This document shows, piece after piece, positions 45,987 through 57,864 of a stretch of DNA of 64,000 nt. The notes beneath the pieces are model-generated. The model did not search any database. It was not told the origin of the DNA and saw only the letters and a program-made list of their open reading frames with translations. The DNA is from Paraconiothyrium sp. Pb-2020 (Eukaryota > Ascomycota > Dothideomycetes > Pleosporales > Didymosphaeriaceae), in NCBI GenBank assembly GCA_022419385.1, contig JAJUBI010000002.1:2046001-2110000 (forward strand), in the 5' to 3' direction. The position numbers and the translations under genes are program-made. Within the stretch, counting starts at the first letter, position 1; every line of letters starts with the position of its first letter.

Positions 45987-48900
45987 ATGAAAGGTGCTGA
46001 GTTCGGCAAGGCCATTGGTATAGACAGGCCAGCCAACGTAAAAGACAAGATCAAAAAATGGCAGCTCGAGCTCAATGCGGAGCCCGAGAACGCCCCAGAT
46101 GCCACGTCCGACACGGCGCAACCCAAACCTCCGCCATCACCCAAGCCGCCCTCGACGCCAAAACCGAAAGCCCTCGAAGAGAAGCCGAGTATACAGCCTG
46201 CGCATACACCTACCAAGTCGCTAGAGGCTACTCCGGAGCGTCCGAGGAGCGCGAAGAAGCCGCAGCCCGTCCACAACCCGCTCGACGAAGATGTTCAGAT
46301 AGCGACTGCGCCTAAGAAGCGCGTCGTGAGCGATTCGCACTGGCGCAACAAGACATCACCGCCCAAAAACTCGACAAAGAAGCCTTCGCCGAGACAGCTG
46401 CCCACCGCCTGGGTCCGCCCAGCTGCGCGCAAAGCCTTAGAAAAGGCAGAAGAGGAGGCAAAGAAGAAGGAGGAAGAGAAGGAGAAACAAAAACCCAAAG
46501 TCTCGAGTCCACCGTTAGCGCACAACCCGCTTCTCATATTCACGCCCAATCTTACGCCACAAGCACAACGAGCACGAGCTCAGCGGCAGAGGAGATTGTC
46601 GCGCCCGACCAGTGCCGGCAACGATGAACGACCGACAAGCAGCGGGTCTGGCAATGCGAAGAACCCAAAGAGCGGGGATGAGGGCGCGGTATCGCAGGTT
46701 TTACCTTCGCCGGAGAAGGAAAAGACAGAGATGATACGGGTGCGACGGCGACCGCGCGCGCGGACATCTCCTCGAGGGTCATTATCCGCCAGTGAGGTGA
46801 CGCCTGTGAATGCACGTTCGTTCCAAAGATCGGAGACAGCACTGAGCGAGGATCCTGCAAACCTAATCACTGTCGAGTACGAACTGAGCGAATCCGAAGC
46901 AGCAGTCCGCGATGCGATCCGAGAAAGAAGGCGAAAGAGCAAGAGGACACCGCGCAGCGATGTGTCAGGGGACTCTTCACCCGATGTCAGAGCCACAGAT
47001 GACAGACGGAAAGCCCTTCGGCGGTCGTACCACAAGGATGAACAGGACATCCCACCTAAACCAGCCGAACCTATTGCGCCAGCAACGCCTCCACAGAAGT
47101 TAGGAAGCCGCCTTGAGATGTGGTTGCAAACGACCCCTGATCCATTCGACGACAAAGATTCCCGACATCGACGGCAATCGAAGGAGTCCATATCCACATT
47201 AGAGCTGGCTCCAGCTGGTGTCAAGTCGGACGTAGGCGCACCCACGGATGCTAAAGAGCCTGTGCTTGAAGATGAACGACCGCGTGCAAGTGAAAGCCAG
47301 CGGAGGAGAAGGAAGAAAAGGTGCTCCACGCTACCCACAGAAATGCCAGGGAAGGAAGGAACATCCGTGGTGCCCACAACCGAGTCTCCAGAGTCGCCAA
47401 GTGTAAAGACCGACCAGGGGACACCTACGCCAACTCTCAAGCGTCGTGGTGCACGACGAAACCAACAGTCACCCACGAAAGAACGTGTAATGTCACTTCC
47501 AGCTCGCGAGATTCTAGATAAAGATGAGGAAGCTGCAGCTGCTCGGCTGCTCCATCCTCCTCCGTGGACTCACAGGAACTTGAAAGAGAGAAGATAACCT
47601 TGTGTGCGCCATATGAGAGTCAGGCTATGCGACGACTATTCCCCTCGACAGGAAAGCGACTTTCCACAATCGTGTCCATGGACACGTTCGCGACGAACAA
47701 TCACATGCAGCGAGCTGCACCATCGGAAGCTGCAGAGACGAAGATGGCAGAGACCTCTGTCAGCAAAAGCATTGCCATAAAAGACGCAGCTGCATCAGAA
47801 GTAGGATCGCAGCTTCGCGCAGAGACCTCAACAATCGTCAGCCGCAAGAGCACAAAGCGCAGTAGGCTTGCGAGCCATGCCGACTTGATCTCGGTGCTCT
47901 CGATGCCCAAGGCAGGCACGAGGAGCATCGTGTCCGCACGAAGCATCAGAACAAACAGGAGCCGCCTAGCTACTGCTACACTTGGCGATATCATGAACGA
48001 GCTTGCTTCGGACGAAAGCAAATACATGCGAGAGCTCCGTACGCTGGTTGATGGTGTCATTCCTGTCCTTCTGAGCTGCGTTCTATCTAAATCCGACTCC
48101 GCCGTTGCTGCAGGGCTGTTTAGCAAGACATCGACCACAGATCCACGCAACGTTACGAAGCCCATTGTCGATATGGGAGTTTCACTCGAGCGCTTAAAGA
48201 CTTTGCATAAACGAATTCCGAAGGAAGACTCGGACTCGTTCCTGTCATGGACACAAAGTGCACAACGAGTGTACAGTGATTACATTGCCGCATGGCGCCT
48301 GGGATTCCAGGATGTGGTTATTAGCCTCGCCTCGGCTGACGAGGACCCTTTCAAGCCAGCAAGAGTCGTGGATGGGCCGGATGACGGAGCGCCCTGGGAT
48401 GAAGGAATGCCCCGCAATGCAGAAGGTTATGTAGTCAACGGCGACGGCGAGCGTGTCGATGTTGCATATATGCTCAAACGCCCCTTGGTTCGATTGAAAT
48501 ATTTGTTCAAGAGCATCAAGGTTAGTTGATACTAATGGTTGAGGTGTGTAGATTACTAAATTTTCATAGGGCATCAACCATCTGAAGCCAACGGAACGAT
48601 CGGAGAAGATGATGAACGTTTTCCAGGACCTCGTCACTGCTGCTCGAAAGCGTTCGAACGATGAACACGCGCGTCTCGAAGACGAAGCTGCCGCGAATAT
48701 TGACCCTACACGCTCGCGCGATCCTCGCAGTCTCGCACCTCTTGCAGGTGTCCGTGTTGATCCGAATCGGTGTGTCCGCGCTCGAGATCATTTCGACCTA
48801 CATTTGTATCATTCGAGTGGACAAGAGGTCAACTGCCGTGTTGAGGTACTGCTCCGCGATGATGCCCCAGGCCATGGCAACAGTGGAGATCTTTTGATTT

Positions 48901-51659
48901 GCGAAGTGGGCAACGCGGAACGCTGGCTTTTGTTACCTCCTATTCAACTAAACCGCATCTCTGCTCGCAATGGGGATCGTGAGGGCGAAATTATTGTCAT
49001 GATTCGAGGATACCATGCTGATGGCAACGAGTGGAGTGAAGTAATTTCTTTGACAATAGATGACGAGCAAGCTGGCTTCGAGTGGGTACAGATGCTGGGC
49101 CTTATCCCAGTCCCTCCTCAGCTATCCGAGGTCGTGCGAGACCAACCACTTCAGAAAGCGCCACGGCCGACAAGCAGCCACGCCTCTTCCTCCCTAGTCT
49201 CAACAGCCACGGGATCAACTCCGCCCCATAAAAGCCGCACCCCCAGTCCGCATGAGATTGAGATACCTATCGGCGAGCAGGCTCTCGTTACGTCAAAACG
49301 ATGGAGTTTCGACACACCAGATCGGAAGCGAAACTCACGAACTCTGTCCCCCATCACCCCGCCGAGCAGCGATATCATTGCTGGTGCTCAATCGAGCCCG
49401 GTATCGCCGCCGTTGCCTTTGGACGCTCAGACACGTGGCGGAGAAGCGTCCTCTCTTCGGCCAGAAGATAACGACCAAAGTGAACGTACGCCACGAAGCT
49501 TGAACGATGCTATGCGACTTGCTGAGAATGGCTCTCCATCAAGCTTGAAGCGCACCAAAGCTCACAGGCGCTCCAAAACTATGTCTTCACCTTCCACATC
49601 TCGACCTTCGAGACAGATCACGCTAGATGATCCCATCGAGGAGGAGCCGTTGCAACATGTGAAGCCTCCCAGGAAGATTTCTAAGCGCCGGCAATCTGAG
49701 CAGCCACAATCGACAACTTCGTCAATGTTGTCTCAGTCAAGCAAGGGCTTCAGCGTCTGGCTGCCCACATCATCCGAAATCGATCAAGACTACTCGGATG
49801 ATTCCGAGGAAGATGATCGCTCCCAACTTTCTGTAGACGACGACCATGAGCCTCCTGTGCGGCCTCTTGTGCATCGACGTGCATCTTCGGTGCCAACATT
49901 GGACATGCCGACCATTCCAAGACTGCGCAAATCTAGCGGGCAGTCTACTCATGCAAAATCTGAAGAGCGGAGCACGACGCCGGACTCGCCCACATCCGCA
50001 CCTTTGGATTTCGAAACCGTGGGGGAAACAATTGGTGAAGACCTTACGCCTGCAGCAGCAGAGGATGAACCCCCTCCACCACCGCCGCATCGTTCTCAAA
50101 CTCCTACGACACCCGTCACCTTAAAAGAATCCAACACTCCAGTATTCACGCCCACTCTTTCGGGCTTCAGGAACAAGCGGCGTTCGTCTTCGCCCCTCAA
50201 GCACGAGTATGAGCCATCGACCTGTTCAGAATCATCTAGCGAAAGCGAGGAAGAATTGTCGGAAATCGAAGGGTCGACAACTTCAGAGTCTTCTGAAGAT
50301 GAGCTTGAAGACGACGTTCCCACGCCACTGATGCCGCTAAGTCAATTACCCCAACCCAAGCAGTTCCCTAAGGTGTCACCTCCCGGTTCGATTTACACGC
50401 TTCCGAATGGGACCATCACACCTTCCCAGTCAGCATCAAACACTCCATACAGGAATGTCCCACAAGGATCCGGTCAAGCTAGCAAGGCTATCGCCTCCAT
50501 CTTCACGTGGTCGGACGCAGGTCGATGGGACAGCTTGCATCCCGACGAATGCAGCATTGTCGTTACCCCCGGAAAGATTGAGGTTCATGAGATCTCGGCG
50601 GCGCATTCGAAGCCCTTCTTGGCGGACGGCGATGAAATCATCTCAACCGAAACCGAGGTTCCCCTCATTGTGGTCGAGCTGACGCCGCTGGTACCGCTCC
50701 GCAAATCTACGGCCATTGATATCTCGATTCGGTCCCCGCCTACGGCCGAATCACGCATCAAGAGCGGCAACAACATCATGCTGCGAAGTCGAAACGCACA
50801 AGAGTGCGCACAGCTTTATACAATGATCAATCACTCACGTATCAACAATCCAACGTACATTGCCCTCCAGAAAGCGCGAGGTCCATACGGGCAGTCGACT
50901 TGGGCCGAAGTCATGGAACGCCAGAACGCAGCGCGCCCCAATCCCGGCGAGAAAACCAGCTTTTGGACCGGCACCCTTGGTCGCCGCAGCTCCTATCGCA
51001 AGACAACCACACGCGCGGCTTCTATATCCGCAGCTACCGAGTCTTCCGTCGGCACGATGAACACAGCGCTGCGCAGTGCGCTCGGCCGCTTTAGCTTCGG
51101 CAAGAACGGGCGCTTCAACATCAGAGGCTCAACACTAGGATCTCGCAGTATCAATAGCTTCGACACTGGCTCTAGTGGCTCAGGCTCAGGCTCGAGCACA
51201 CCCAATCCCGGCCGCGCGCCCGGCGCCCCGGCAGGCATAACAAACACCAAGGTGCGCCTCTACGAGCGCGAGTCCCTCACCAAATGGCGTGACATGGGGG
51301 CCGCTCGCCTCGCTATCATGCTGCCGTCTCTCGATCCGTCGTTCTCTCCTTCAAATCCGCTCTCCCGCAGCCCAGGGATGCGTGATCCCAGTCAAGAAAA
51401 GCGCATTGTCGTCACCAGCAAGAAGGATCAGACGACGTTGCTGGATGTCACGCTCAGTGAGAGCTGCTTCGAGCGCGTAGCGAGGAGCGGTATCGCGGTT
51501 AGTGTGTGGGAGGATATTGTGGGCGCTGATGGGGTGGCGGGTAGAGCGGCGAACACCGGGGGCGTGATGGGGAGTCGGGCGAGAGTGTTCATGGTACAGA
51601 TGAAGAATGAGAGGGAGTGCGCGTTTTGCTATAGTTTGTTGGGGAAGATGAGGTATTAA
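45987..51659 (+). CDS. Large DH/PH-like (RhoGEF-related) scaffold protein
   Basis: The best model has three exons (45987–47563, 47620–48520, 48570–51659), giving 1,855 aa. The N-terminal 520 residues are basic, proline- and serine-rich and disordered, with a Lys/Glu coiled-coil (ALEKAEEEAKKKEEEKEKQK). The middle carries a DH-like helical block starting LGDIMNELASDESKYMRELR and running through VAYMLKRPLVRLKYLFKSIK, the usual GEF ordering, then a PH-like beta block (FDLHLYHSSGQ; RWLLLPPIQLNRI). After a long disordered linker come two further PH-like beta blocks (FTWSDAGRWDSLHPDECSIV; VRLYERESLTKWRDMGAARL). A role in Rho-family GTPase signalling or cortex organisation is inferred. The intron 48521–48569 is clear; the first junction (47564–47619) is tentative, resting on a frame change there. 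Confidence 0.75.
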
Positions 51660-54600
51660 TCTCAGGACCACAAAGGGGACGAGGGCTGTGGGGTGGCGAG
51701 CGAGGGTAGAAGAATTCGTGTCTTTCGGTGTGCAATTTATGGCGGATATACCTCTGACTTTGAGTCTGATTTTCTTATGTCTGCATCGGTGGGTAGCGAT
51801 TAGCGATGGCGCTTATTGTTGGGGGTTTGATTCTGTTGAGCGCTTTTGTGATCATGTTTTGCAGATCTGCGAGCACGATGCCGATACATATTGCTCGTTT
51901 CTCTTACCTGTCGAGGTCGGGGCACATATGGAGTTTTTGTGCATACGGATTACAATAGGTGCAGTTGTGGATAGGATAGATTAATGAAGTCATGCTAATT
52001 GTGAAGGGGCGTGTTGACCGCAACGTGCGAGATATTCGATGCCATTGAATGCTTTTCGCGCATATAAGAACTCGAGAAGGCTAGTCAACTGGGGTTCATT
52101 CGCTTGTGTCCGCGGCTGGCCATCATGCTGTCTTATCGTAAAAGTGTAGTTCGGACATCTCTACGCGTATCAGCATGGGTCGAGAATCATATGTACGGCC
52201 TGGTCGTGTCGAATCGGAATTCAGAGACATGAATCAATACGATTGGACATCTACAACGCATCACACTGCGACACTTATGTAGGTCCCAGGCTCTCTCAAA
52301 AGCTCTAAAGTACTTTATCAGGCTTTTTCATAGACTTGCGGCTACCTTACCGTGAGGAAACTTATGGGGAGGTGACATTCCATAAGACATATGACTACCG
52401 GCCTATGGGTGTCTAGCTATTTAGCTTTGATTAACAGTATTCTAGTACCGTAATATATCTGCTAAAGTGACTAACTACTTAGTCCTAATATGATCAGGAG
52501 TGCTATTCTACATTTTTTTCTGCCATAATTCAGTGACCGCAAGATTTGTGAATACGACAACAGCATAGGTACGTTGTCTAGACTATCTCTTAAAAACAAT
52601 TGACCTGTTCATACCATGCGAGCGGCCGTGGGCAGCTCTTCATAATCTTGATGGATTGCTCGATTGAGATATTAAAAGAATTACACAATGTAGTGACGTT
52701 TCCTTGGTCTTGTAGCACCTAAAGCGATCCACATGAAAATCTTACATGGAGAGATTGATGTTGCTAACTAATGGGTTGGGACAGACGTGTATATGTGGAT
52801 CTTCCCACTCTCTCAAAGTACAAGTGCTTTGGAAGCATAGGTAGTCACTCAGGCAAATTCTCTAACCATCTTGAATATCGGTTATATGAAAGGCCGTGCG
52901 CTGTTATCTGTGGCCTCTATAGAAGGTACATTGCTTCTCAAGGATTTGATTCCATATGAACACGTTTGTGCGTTTGCTACCCACTCCTAGAATCTAGACC
53001 CTAACCTATGATTAGGCTCTATCGGATCGAGGTTCTTTGATAGAAGATGAGCATACAAGATAATGGGTCTGCTTCGCTTCAAAAACGCTATCTGTCAACG
53101 ATATGTGCGCAGTTGTCATTTGTCCTCAAACATTCACTCGAATCGCTTTGAAGACCCGATCGCAAAGCTTCTAAGTCCCAGAACATGGCTCCGAAGGGAT
53201 TTACAAAAGCACGCGTGTCCCACGAAGTTGGTCTTCACATTTCTACAGAGGTATAAGTTAGGTGAATGAAACGTAGTGCACACACGTGTATGTGTAGTGT
53301 CTATGTTGTCCTCGAGTGCCAGAAGACCTAGAGATGGACTGTTGAGGCCCTGATTTGGTTTTGTTAAGCTAGCCAACCCTTGCATGCGCGTGGTTTCCGT
53401 CCTCTCCTGAAACGCAAGCCCTATCTTCTGTGGAGGTATCCTAGGCTCAGCGTCCCCCAGAATCAATGTATAGGAGCGGGATGAACGATCAATTTTCTTG
53501 CGATTTCAGGTCTTTACACTCTTGCACGATCGCAGCGCGAGCGACCGAAAGTGACTACCAACCATGTCCATGTGTGGTGTCTGCGGTGCCTAAGGTTTCG
53601 AAAGGAAATTCATGAGTTATCTAACAGAATCTGCTGCGCTGTAGGCTAGCGCGTATATGGGGTCATCGTTATCCCATCCCACCACGACGAAGTGATCTCG
53701 CTCCTCTACCTATGTCTCAATTCGTCGATTAGACGATTAAGAAAAGCAAGTCGTTGCTATCGATGTGTGATGTTTCTAGAGCCCAAAACAATGACAGCAA
53801 AAGAGGATAGCGCTCTACCCGGAGGTGGGCTTTCCATCTCGAGTTTCAAAGGAGAGTCCGCGTTTTATGAGCGATTACTGCATTGCTAGTTCCAGGCAGC
53901 TGTGATGGTGGGAGCAATTGGACTGTGCTGAAGAGAGAAGGGGGCTTTCGGGGCTCTCAAGAACACATGGCCTAGGACTTGAGAGTTTTCCTCTGGCACT
54001 GAAAGAATACTCACCATCCCTCCGTCTGTCGAGATACAAATTTCTTTCCGCACTTCAGAATCGTTCATTTTTCTATCGAGTTTGTTTCTTTGCGAGTGAT
54101 GACATAATACTGGAGAAGGACCATGGAGCCCTCGCAGCAATGATCGGACACCATAGCGGACGAATGCTCCGTAGAAGTACGACCAGGCAACTAAGATCTC
54201 ATGCGGCAGGAGCCTGCGAACCAGCGAGGGGGCGTAGCCGAGACAGCAGACCATACCTAGCTAGGAGGCACCGCGTGACCCCGAAATAGCAACCTGATTA
54301 ACAAAATCCATCGTCCCACTACGTCCCCCTTGCCGTTCACAATGATGGCAACCATACAATACACACCCGCACAAGCAGCGGGTTTTCGGCATTTCGCTGA
54401 AATCCGTCGTAATCTTCCAGAATAGGATTCGCCAAACAGTGGGTCCTGCGACCGCGCATGGACCTCAGGGCCCCGGGGGCCAGACTATAGCACGTGATTT
54501 TACGAGCAGGCCAATCACCAGTGAGAGTGGACGAGGGAGGTTAACCCAAGGAGGAAATGTACGAGCATCGCCAAATGTACGAGCGGCGCTAAGGGTTTAC

Positions 54601-54944
54601 AACCGTGCAGTAGTTTACCGGTCAGATACCAAACCGGCAGATTGGTGGGGCTGTTGGTTGGTCGAACATGCATTGTGATGGAGCCTAGAGTGATGTATAA
54701 AGATCTGGGACACCCTCCTCCTGGGGTGAGGATTCCGGTTCGCAATCCGTCCATTTGAAAAGGAGACATCCTGTGCTTCTCGCAGACCGACCGTCATTCA
54801 CTCGCTGAACGTTAACCGATATTCTTGACACTACCATCTTAGCACTATCACACCGCGTGCAAAACGAATCGTCCCAAACGTCGTCCTCTCCATCGTCCTC
54901 TCCAATCATCTCCATCACTCGCCGTATATACTATACAAAGAATA
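51660..54944. other. Large gene-poor block
   Basis: About 3.3 kb, partly AT-rich (for example 52,300–52,620), without an open frame that resembles a protein. Short frames of 60–123 codons, including 53,886–54,254 on minus and 53,918–54,289 on plus, mirror each other and look random. No terminal inverted repeat, tRNA or repeat unit could be confirmed by eye; it may contain an old mutated transposon. Confidence 0.5.
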
Positions 54945-55328
54945 ATGGCACCCACGATGTTCCTCAAGGCAGTGCACTCGCTGGCCAAGCGCGGTGATGA
55001 TGACATTGGAGGCGTTCCCAAGTGGGCTTTGGTCATCCTCATTATGCTCGCCGGTGGCGTGGTCGTTATCATCGTCTACGGCCTCGCCAGGTTTATGTTT
55101 CCGGAAAGGGAGAACATGAAGCCAGTGGGTGCCGAACAGGCCGACTATATGCGCGAAGTCAGAGCAAGGAATTTGAACAGTTTGTTGGCACAGTCCGTGC
55201 CAAAAAGTCACGGTCCTTATAGACATCGACAGTCAAACACTAGGTACGACTCGGGAACAAAATTCAATCGCCAGACTGGACAGACGGCTGATGCGTTGAA
55301 CAGTTACGCCGAAGGATCCACAAGATGA
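54945..55328 (+). CDS. Small single-pass membrane protein of unknown function
   Basis: An intronless frame of 127 aa. It has a short N-terminus (MAPTMFLKAVHSLAKRG), one strong membrane helix (WALVILIMLAGGVVVIIVYG) and a hydrophilic tail of about 75 residues rich in Arg, Ser and Gln. Two features support reality: the tight helix with positively charged flank ARFMFPERE, and the leader of CT-rich sequence (54,830–54,940) just upstream. Topology is probably N-out or type III with a cytosolic tail, and no retention motif is evident. I recognise no family. Tail-length proteins like this occur in filamentous fungi as lineage-restricted genes. Confidence 0.6.
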   Translation: MAPTMFLKAVHSLAKRGDDDIGGVPKWALVILIMLAGGVVVIIVYGLARFMFPERENMKPVGAEQADYMREVRARNLNSLLAQSVPKSHGPYRHRQSNTRYDSGTKFNRQTGQTADALNSYAEGSTR

Positions 55329-55694
55329 TCGCGGTTTTGGCTTTGAGATTCCACACGGAGCATCGACACAGAATCGAAATGGGCCGCACTGTATGCATTA
55401 GCAATTGCTGGATACAGGAATACAGGATGGCGTACCTTGTTTAGGAACAGATATCCATACTGAGGTATGGGTCGGACTTCTCTCTGAAACATAACATGTA
55501 GCTACAGAGGGGCGGAAACATGGGGCTTGAGGTGACAGGCATTGTCGCACAGAAGCCGAATATGTGTTTAGGACGTCTCTATGACATTGCCATGGCTTCA
55601 TAGAGTACCCATATATTGATGTAGAGGGTCGGAATATAATGACGAGCATGGGCTATTCTTTTTTTTTAAGCCACGAAGCTCCTGTGATCAACGT
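55329..55694. other. Convergent 3' intergenic region
   Basis: Between the stops of the membrane protein (plus) and the Upc2-like regulator (minus). It includes a run of nine T at about 55,660. No gene was recognised. Confidence 0.4.
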
Positions 55695-57114
55695 TCACTC
55701 CGGGATACTGGTGACCTTCGCTTTATGTCCGTGTGTCGAATATAGCAGACCCAAGTCAACACCAACAACTTCGGCGGGCCACTCGATTGAGCTTCGCATA
55801 TGCTCCCCTAAAACAAGGGCAGCAGCCGATACTATATTTGCAGCGAGGTCCTCTAACCAGAAAACATACTCGACTTTGGCGGGCAGTATCGCATAATGCG
55901 CGAGGATTACCCAGGCCTCGGGTTGGCGCGCTTCCACGAATTCCACAAATGTCAGAGGTAGCTGAATGGCCCAAGTCAATACCGAAGTCCAATCGACAAG
56001 CTTTCCATAGCGGGTTCGATTTGAATTGTCAGTAACAGTGAGCTGCGAGACACGCGCGAAGCTGTCCCGCAGGTCTTTCAGAACCTGTCTCAAAGTGTCG
56101 AACTGGTACTCATATGGGCGGTCCGATCTCATCCACATGCTTTCTAGGTCCCTGAGCCGCTTATCATCCTCAATCGCCTCGGGTGTAGCTGGTATAGGAT
56201 ACGGCCACCAATCGCGCTGTGCGACATCCTTGAACACCCCGTTCACGATCAGATTCCAACAGGGCACTAATATGACAAGTACACCTCGAAGTAAACGCAG
56301 TATCTTAGAAGTAGTAGCTACAAGGGATTGGATGGTCGCATCTAAATCCAGTGCTTGTCCGCTGTTATGGAGTGGATGTAGAAGCGTGTAGAATTCGTCC
56401 GCCGTCGTAAACAGAACCCACGCGGTAGCTGTGACGGAGAAAGCTAACAACGACTCCGCATTTGCTTCTGTGACGCGCGCAACTGTTTCACGGTACTTAT
56501 TCAGTCCCATGTTCATCTGGTACGTTGCAATATCACGGAAGTGCTGCTTCTCTTTCTCTGTCTCCGCATATTTGGAAACATGGAGAGCAGAAATGGCGAT
56601 TGTGCCTTGCAGGACGAACAGATGTTTCGCTGTAAGCTGGGGGACGGCTGCACACCAAGCAGCTCTAGCAGCATCACTATGGGTGATGGTGGAGCTTGTC
56701 TCCCCTGCAAAATGCTGCAATAGATGTCGAAAACGCGGCCGCAAAGCTTCTGGGAAATGGACAAGCAGCTCATTTTGGGGCAGATAATCCAAGAAAATCG
56801 GAGATGGGATGGACTCAATGGATCCCTCCGAGCTGCTTAGAGGTTTGCTTGTTTTTGAAGATCTTCCAAGAAAAGAACGAGGAGTCGGATCGTAGGTGCG
56901 AAAACTGCATTCGAGCCTACGCCTCGTACAGTTTTCACAGTCAGGACGGCCTTCGTCACAGTGTGTGTGTTAGAACTGTATCGCTCTGAACGGATGATTG
57001 AGACTGCAAATAGGTGTCGCCCCCCTCGAAAGAATATGGTCTGACCTTGACACGACGCTTCCTACACTGGGCGCATCCGTGCTTGCTTTGGGCACGAGGC
57101 TTCCTCGTAGACAT
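55695..57114 (-). CDS. Zn2Cys6 transcription factor, Upc2-like, with a non-AG splice acceptor
   Basis: Two exons (57046–57114 and 55695–56960) join in phase 0 to encode 444 aa. The zinc cluster spans the junction: HGCAQCRKRRVK before it and CDEGRPDCENCTRRRLEC after, a perfect Cys6 pattern. The regulatory region (HLLQHFAGETSSTI; VPQLTAKHLFVLQGTIAISA) resembles sterol uptake control protein and other Upc2-type factors, which sense sterols and act in the nucleus. The odd point is the acceptor: the intron reads GTCAGA to CTAACACACACAC and then TGTGAC, so it ends in AC, not AG, with no usable AG in frame. Either the acceptor was lost through the CA-repeat, or splicing is non-canonical, or a base is wrong. 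Treat the gene as possibly impaired. Confidence 0.72.
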
Positions 57115-57864
57115 TGGATTCGCCGCTCTTCGTATCGGATGTTGAGTGAGACGGGAAAAGTCGGTGGGAGAGAACAGAAATGGGGTTTCCTGCAGTCTAG
57201 GCCACAACAGGCAAGTTCGCTCCTGCCAGGCCTCGCACCATTTTCTTCGTGTTTCTTCTGCATTCACGATGAACCTGCATCAACCTGACTCACATTTCCC
57301 AATGCATTACCCTCTGTGTGACAATGCCTGTAGCTACACGCTTCTACACCCCTAGCCCTCCCACCTTGTTCTAAGCTAGGATCGACACGGGACGCACGAG
57401 GAGCTCCCCGCATTCTATCCTTGATACAACGTCCTGTGCCTCTTCGACTCCCTGCAACGATGCACGCGCCCCACCCACCGTTCTCTCCGCATGCGCCGGC
57501 TTCCCTGATCCTGTTTGGTCGGGCGAGCGCCGTTGTCACTCGCTCCAAGCTGCATCCTCCAGCTTCCCGTTTGGCGCTGGTTTGCTGAGGCGTGCCCTGA
57601 ATGACGTCGATCCGAAGCTACTTTCGCGCTCACTTGTGAATAGTCTCGCTCACCGTTACATTCGGTACCTCGCCTTGGTACTCATGATCAGTTGCGGGGT
57701 AGAGTGATATCGCATGCATGGCAAGCAAACGACCGGTTACGGCCGCGACTAGGCGTGTGCCTGCACAAAAGCCTGGAATATCGCCACTACGAATTGTCCG
57801 TTCCTTTGCTAACGTCTTGCTCTTGCGCTTCGTGCTTTGTGCGAGCTGGTGTCTCTCAATCAAG
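57115..57864. promoter_or_regulatory. Divergent region between the Upc2-like regulator and GH125
   Basis: About 750 bp, GC-rich, with presumed promoters for both genes. An ATG at 57718 is in frame with GH125 and would add 49 residues, but it was judged to be leader because the protein from 57865 starts directly with a signal peptide. Confidence 0.45.

Noticed and set aside
46580..47476. Minus-strand open frame of 298 codons
   Set aside because: It is antisense to the DH/PH-like exon one; the Ser/Arg-rich composition mirrors the sense strand and no domain is visible.
57718..57864. Upstream ATG extending GH125 by 49 residues
   Set aside because: It would place a basic segment before the signal peptide; the ATG at 57865 gives a standard secretory N-terminus.
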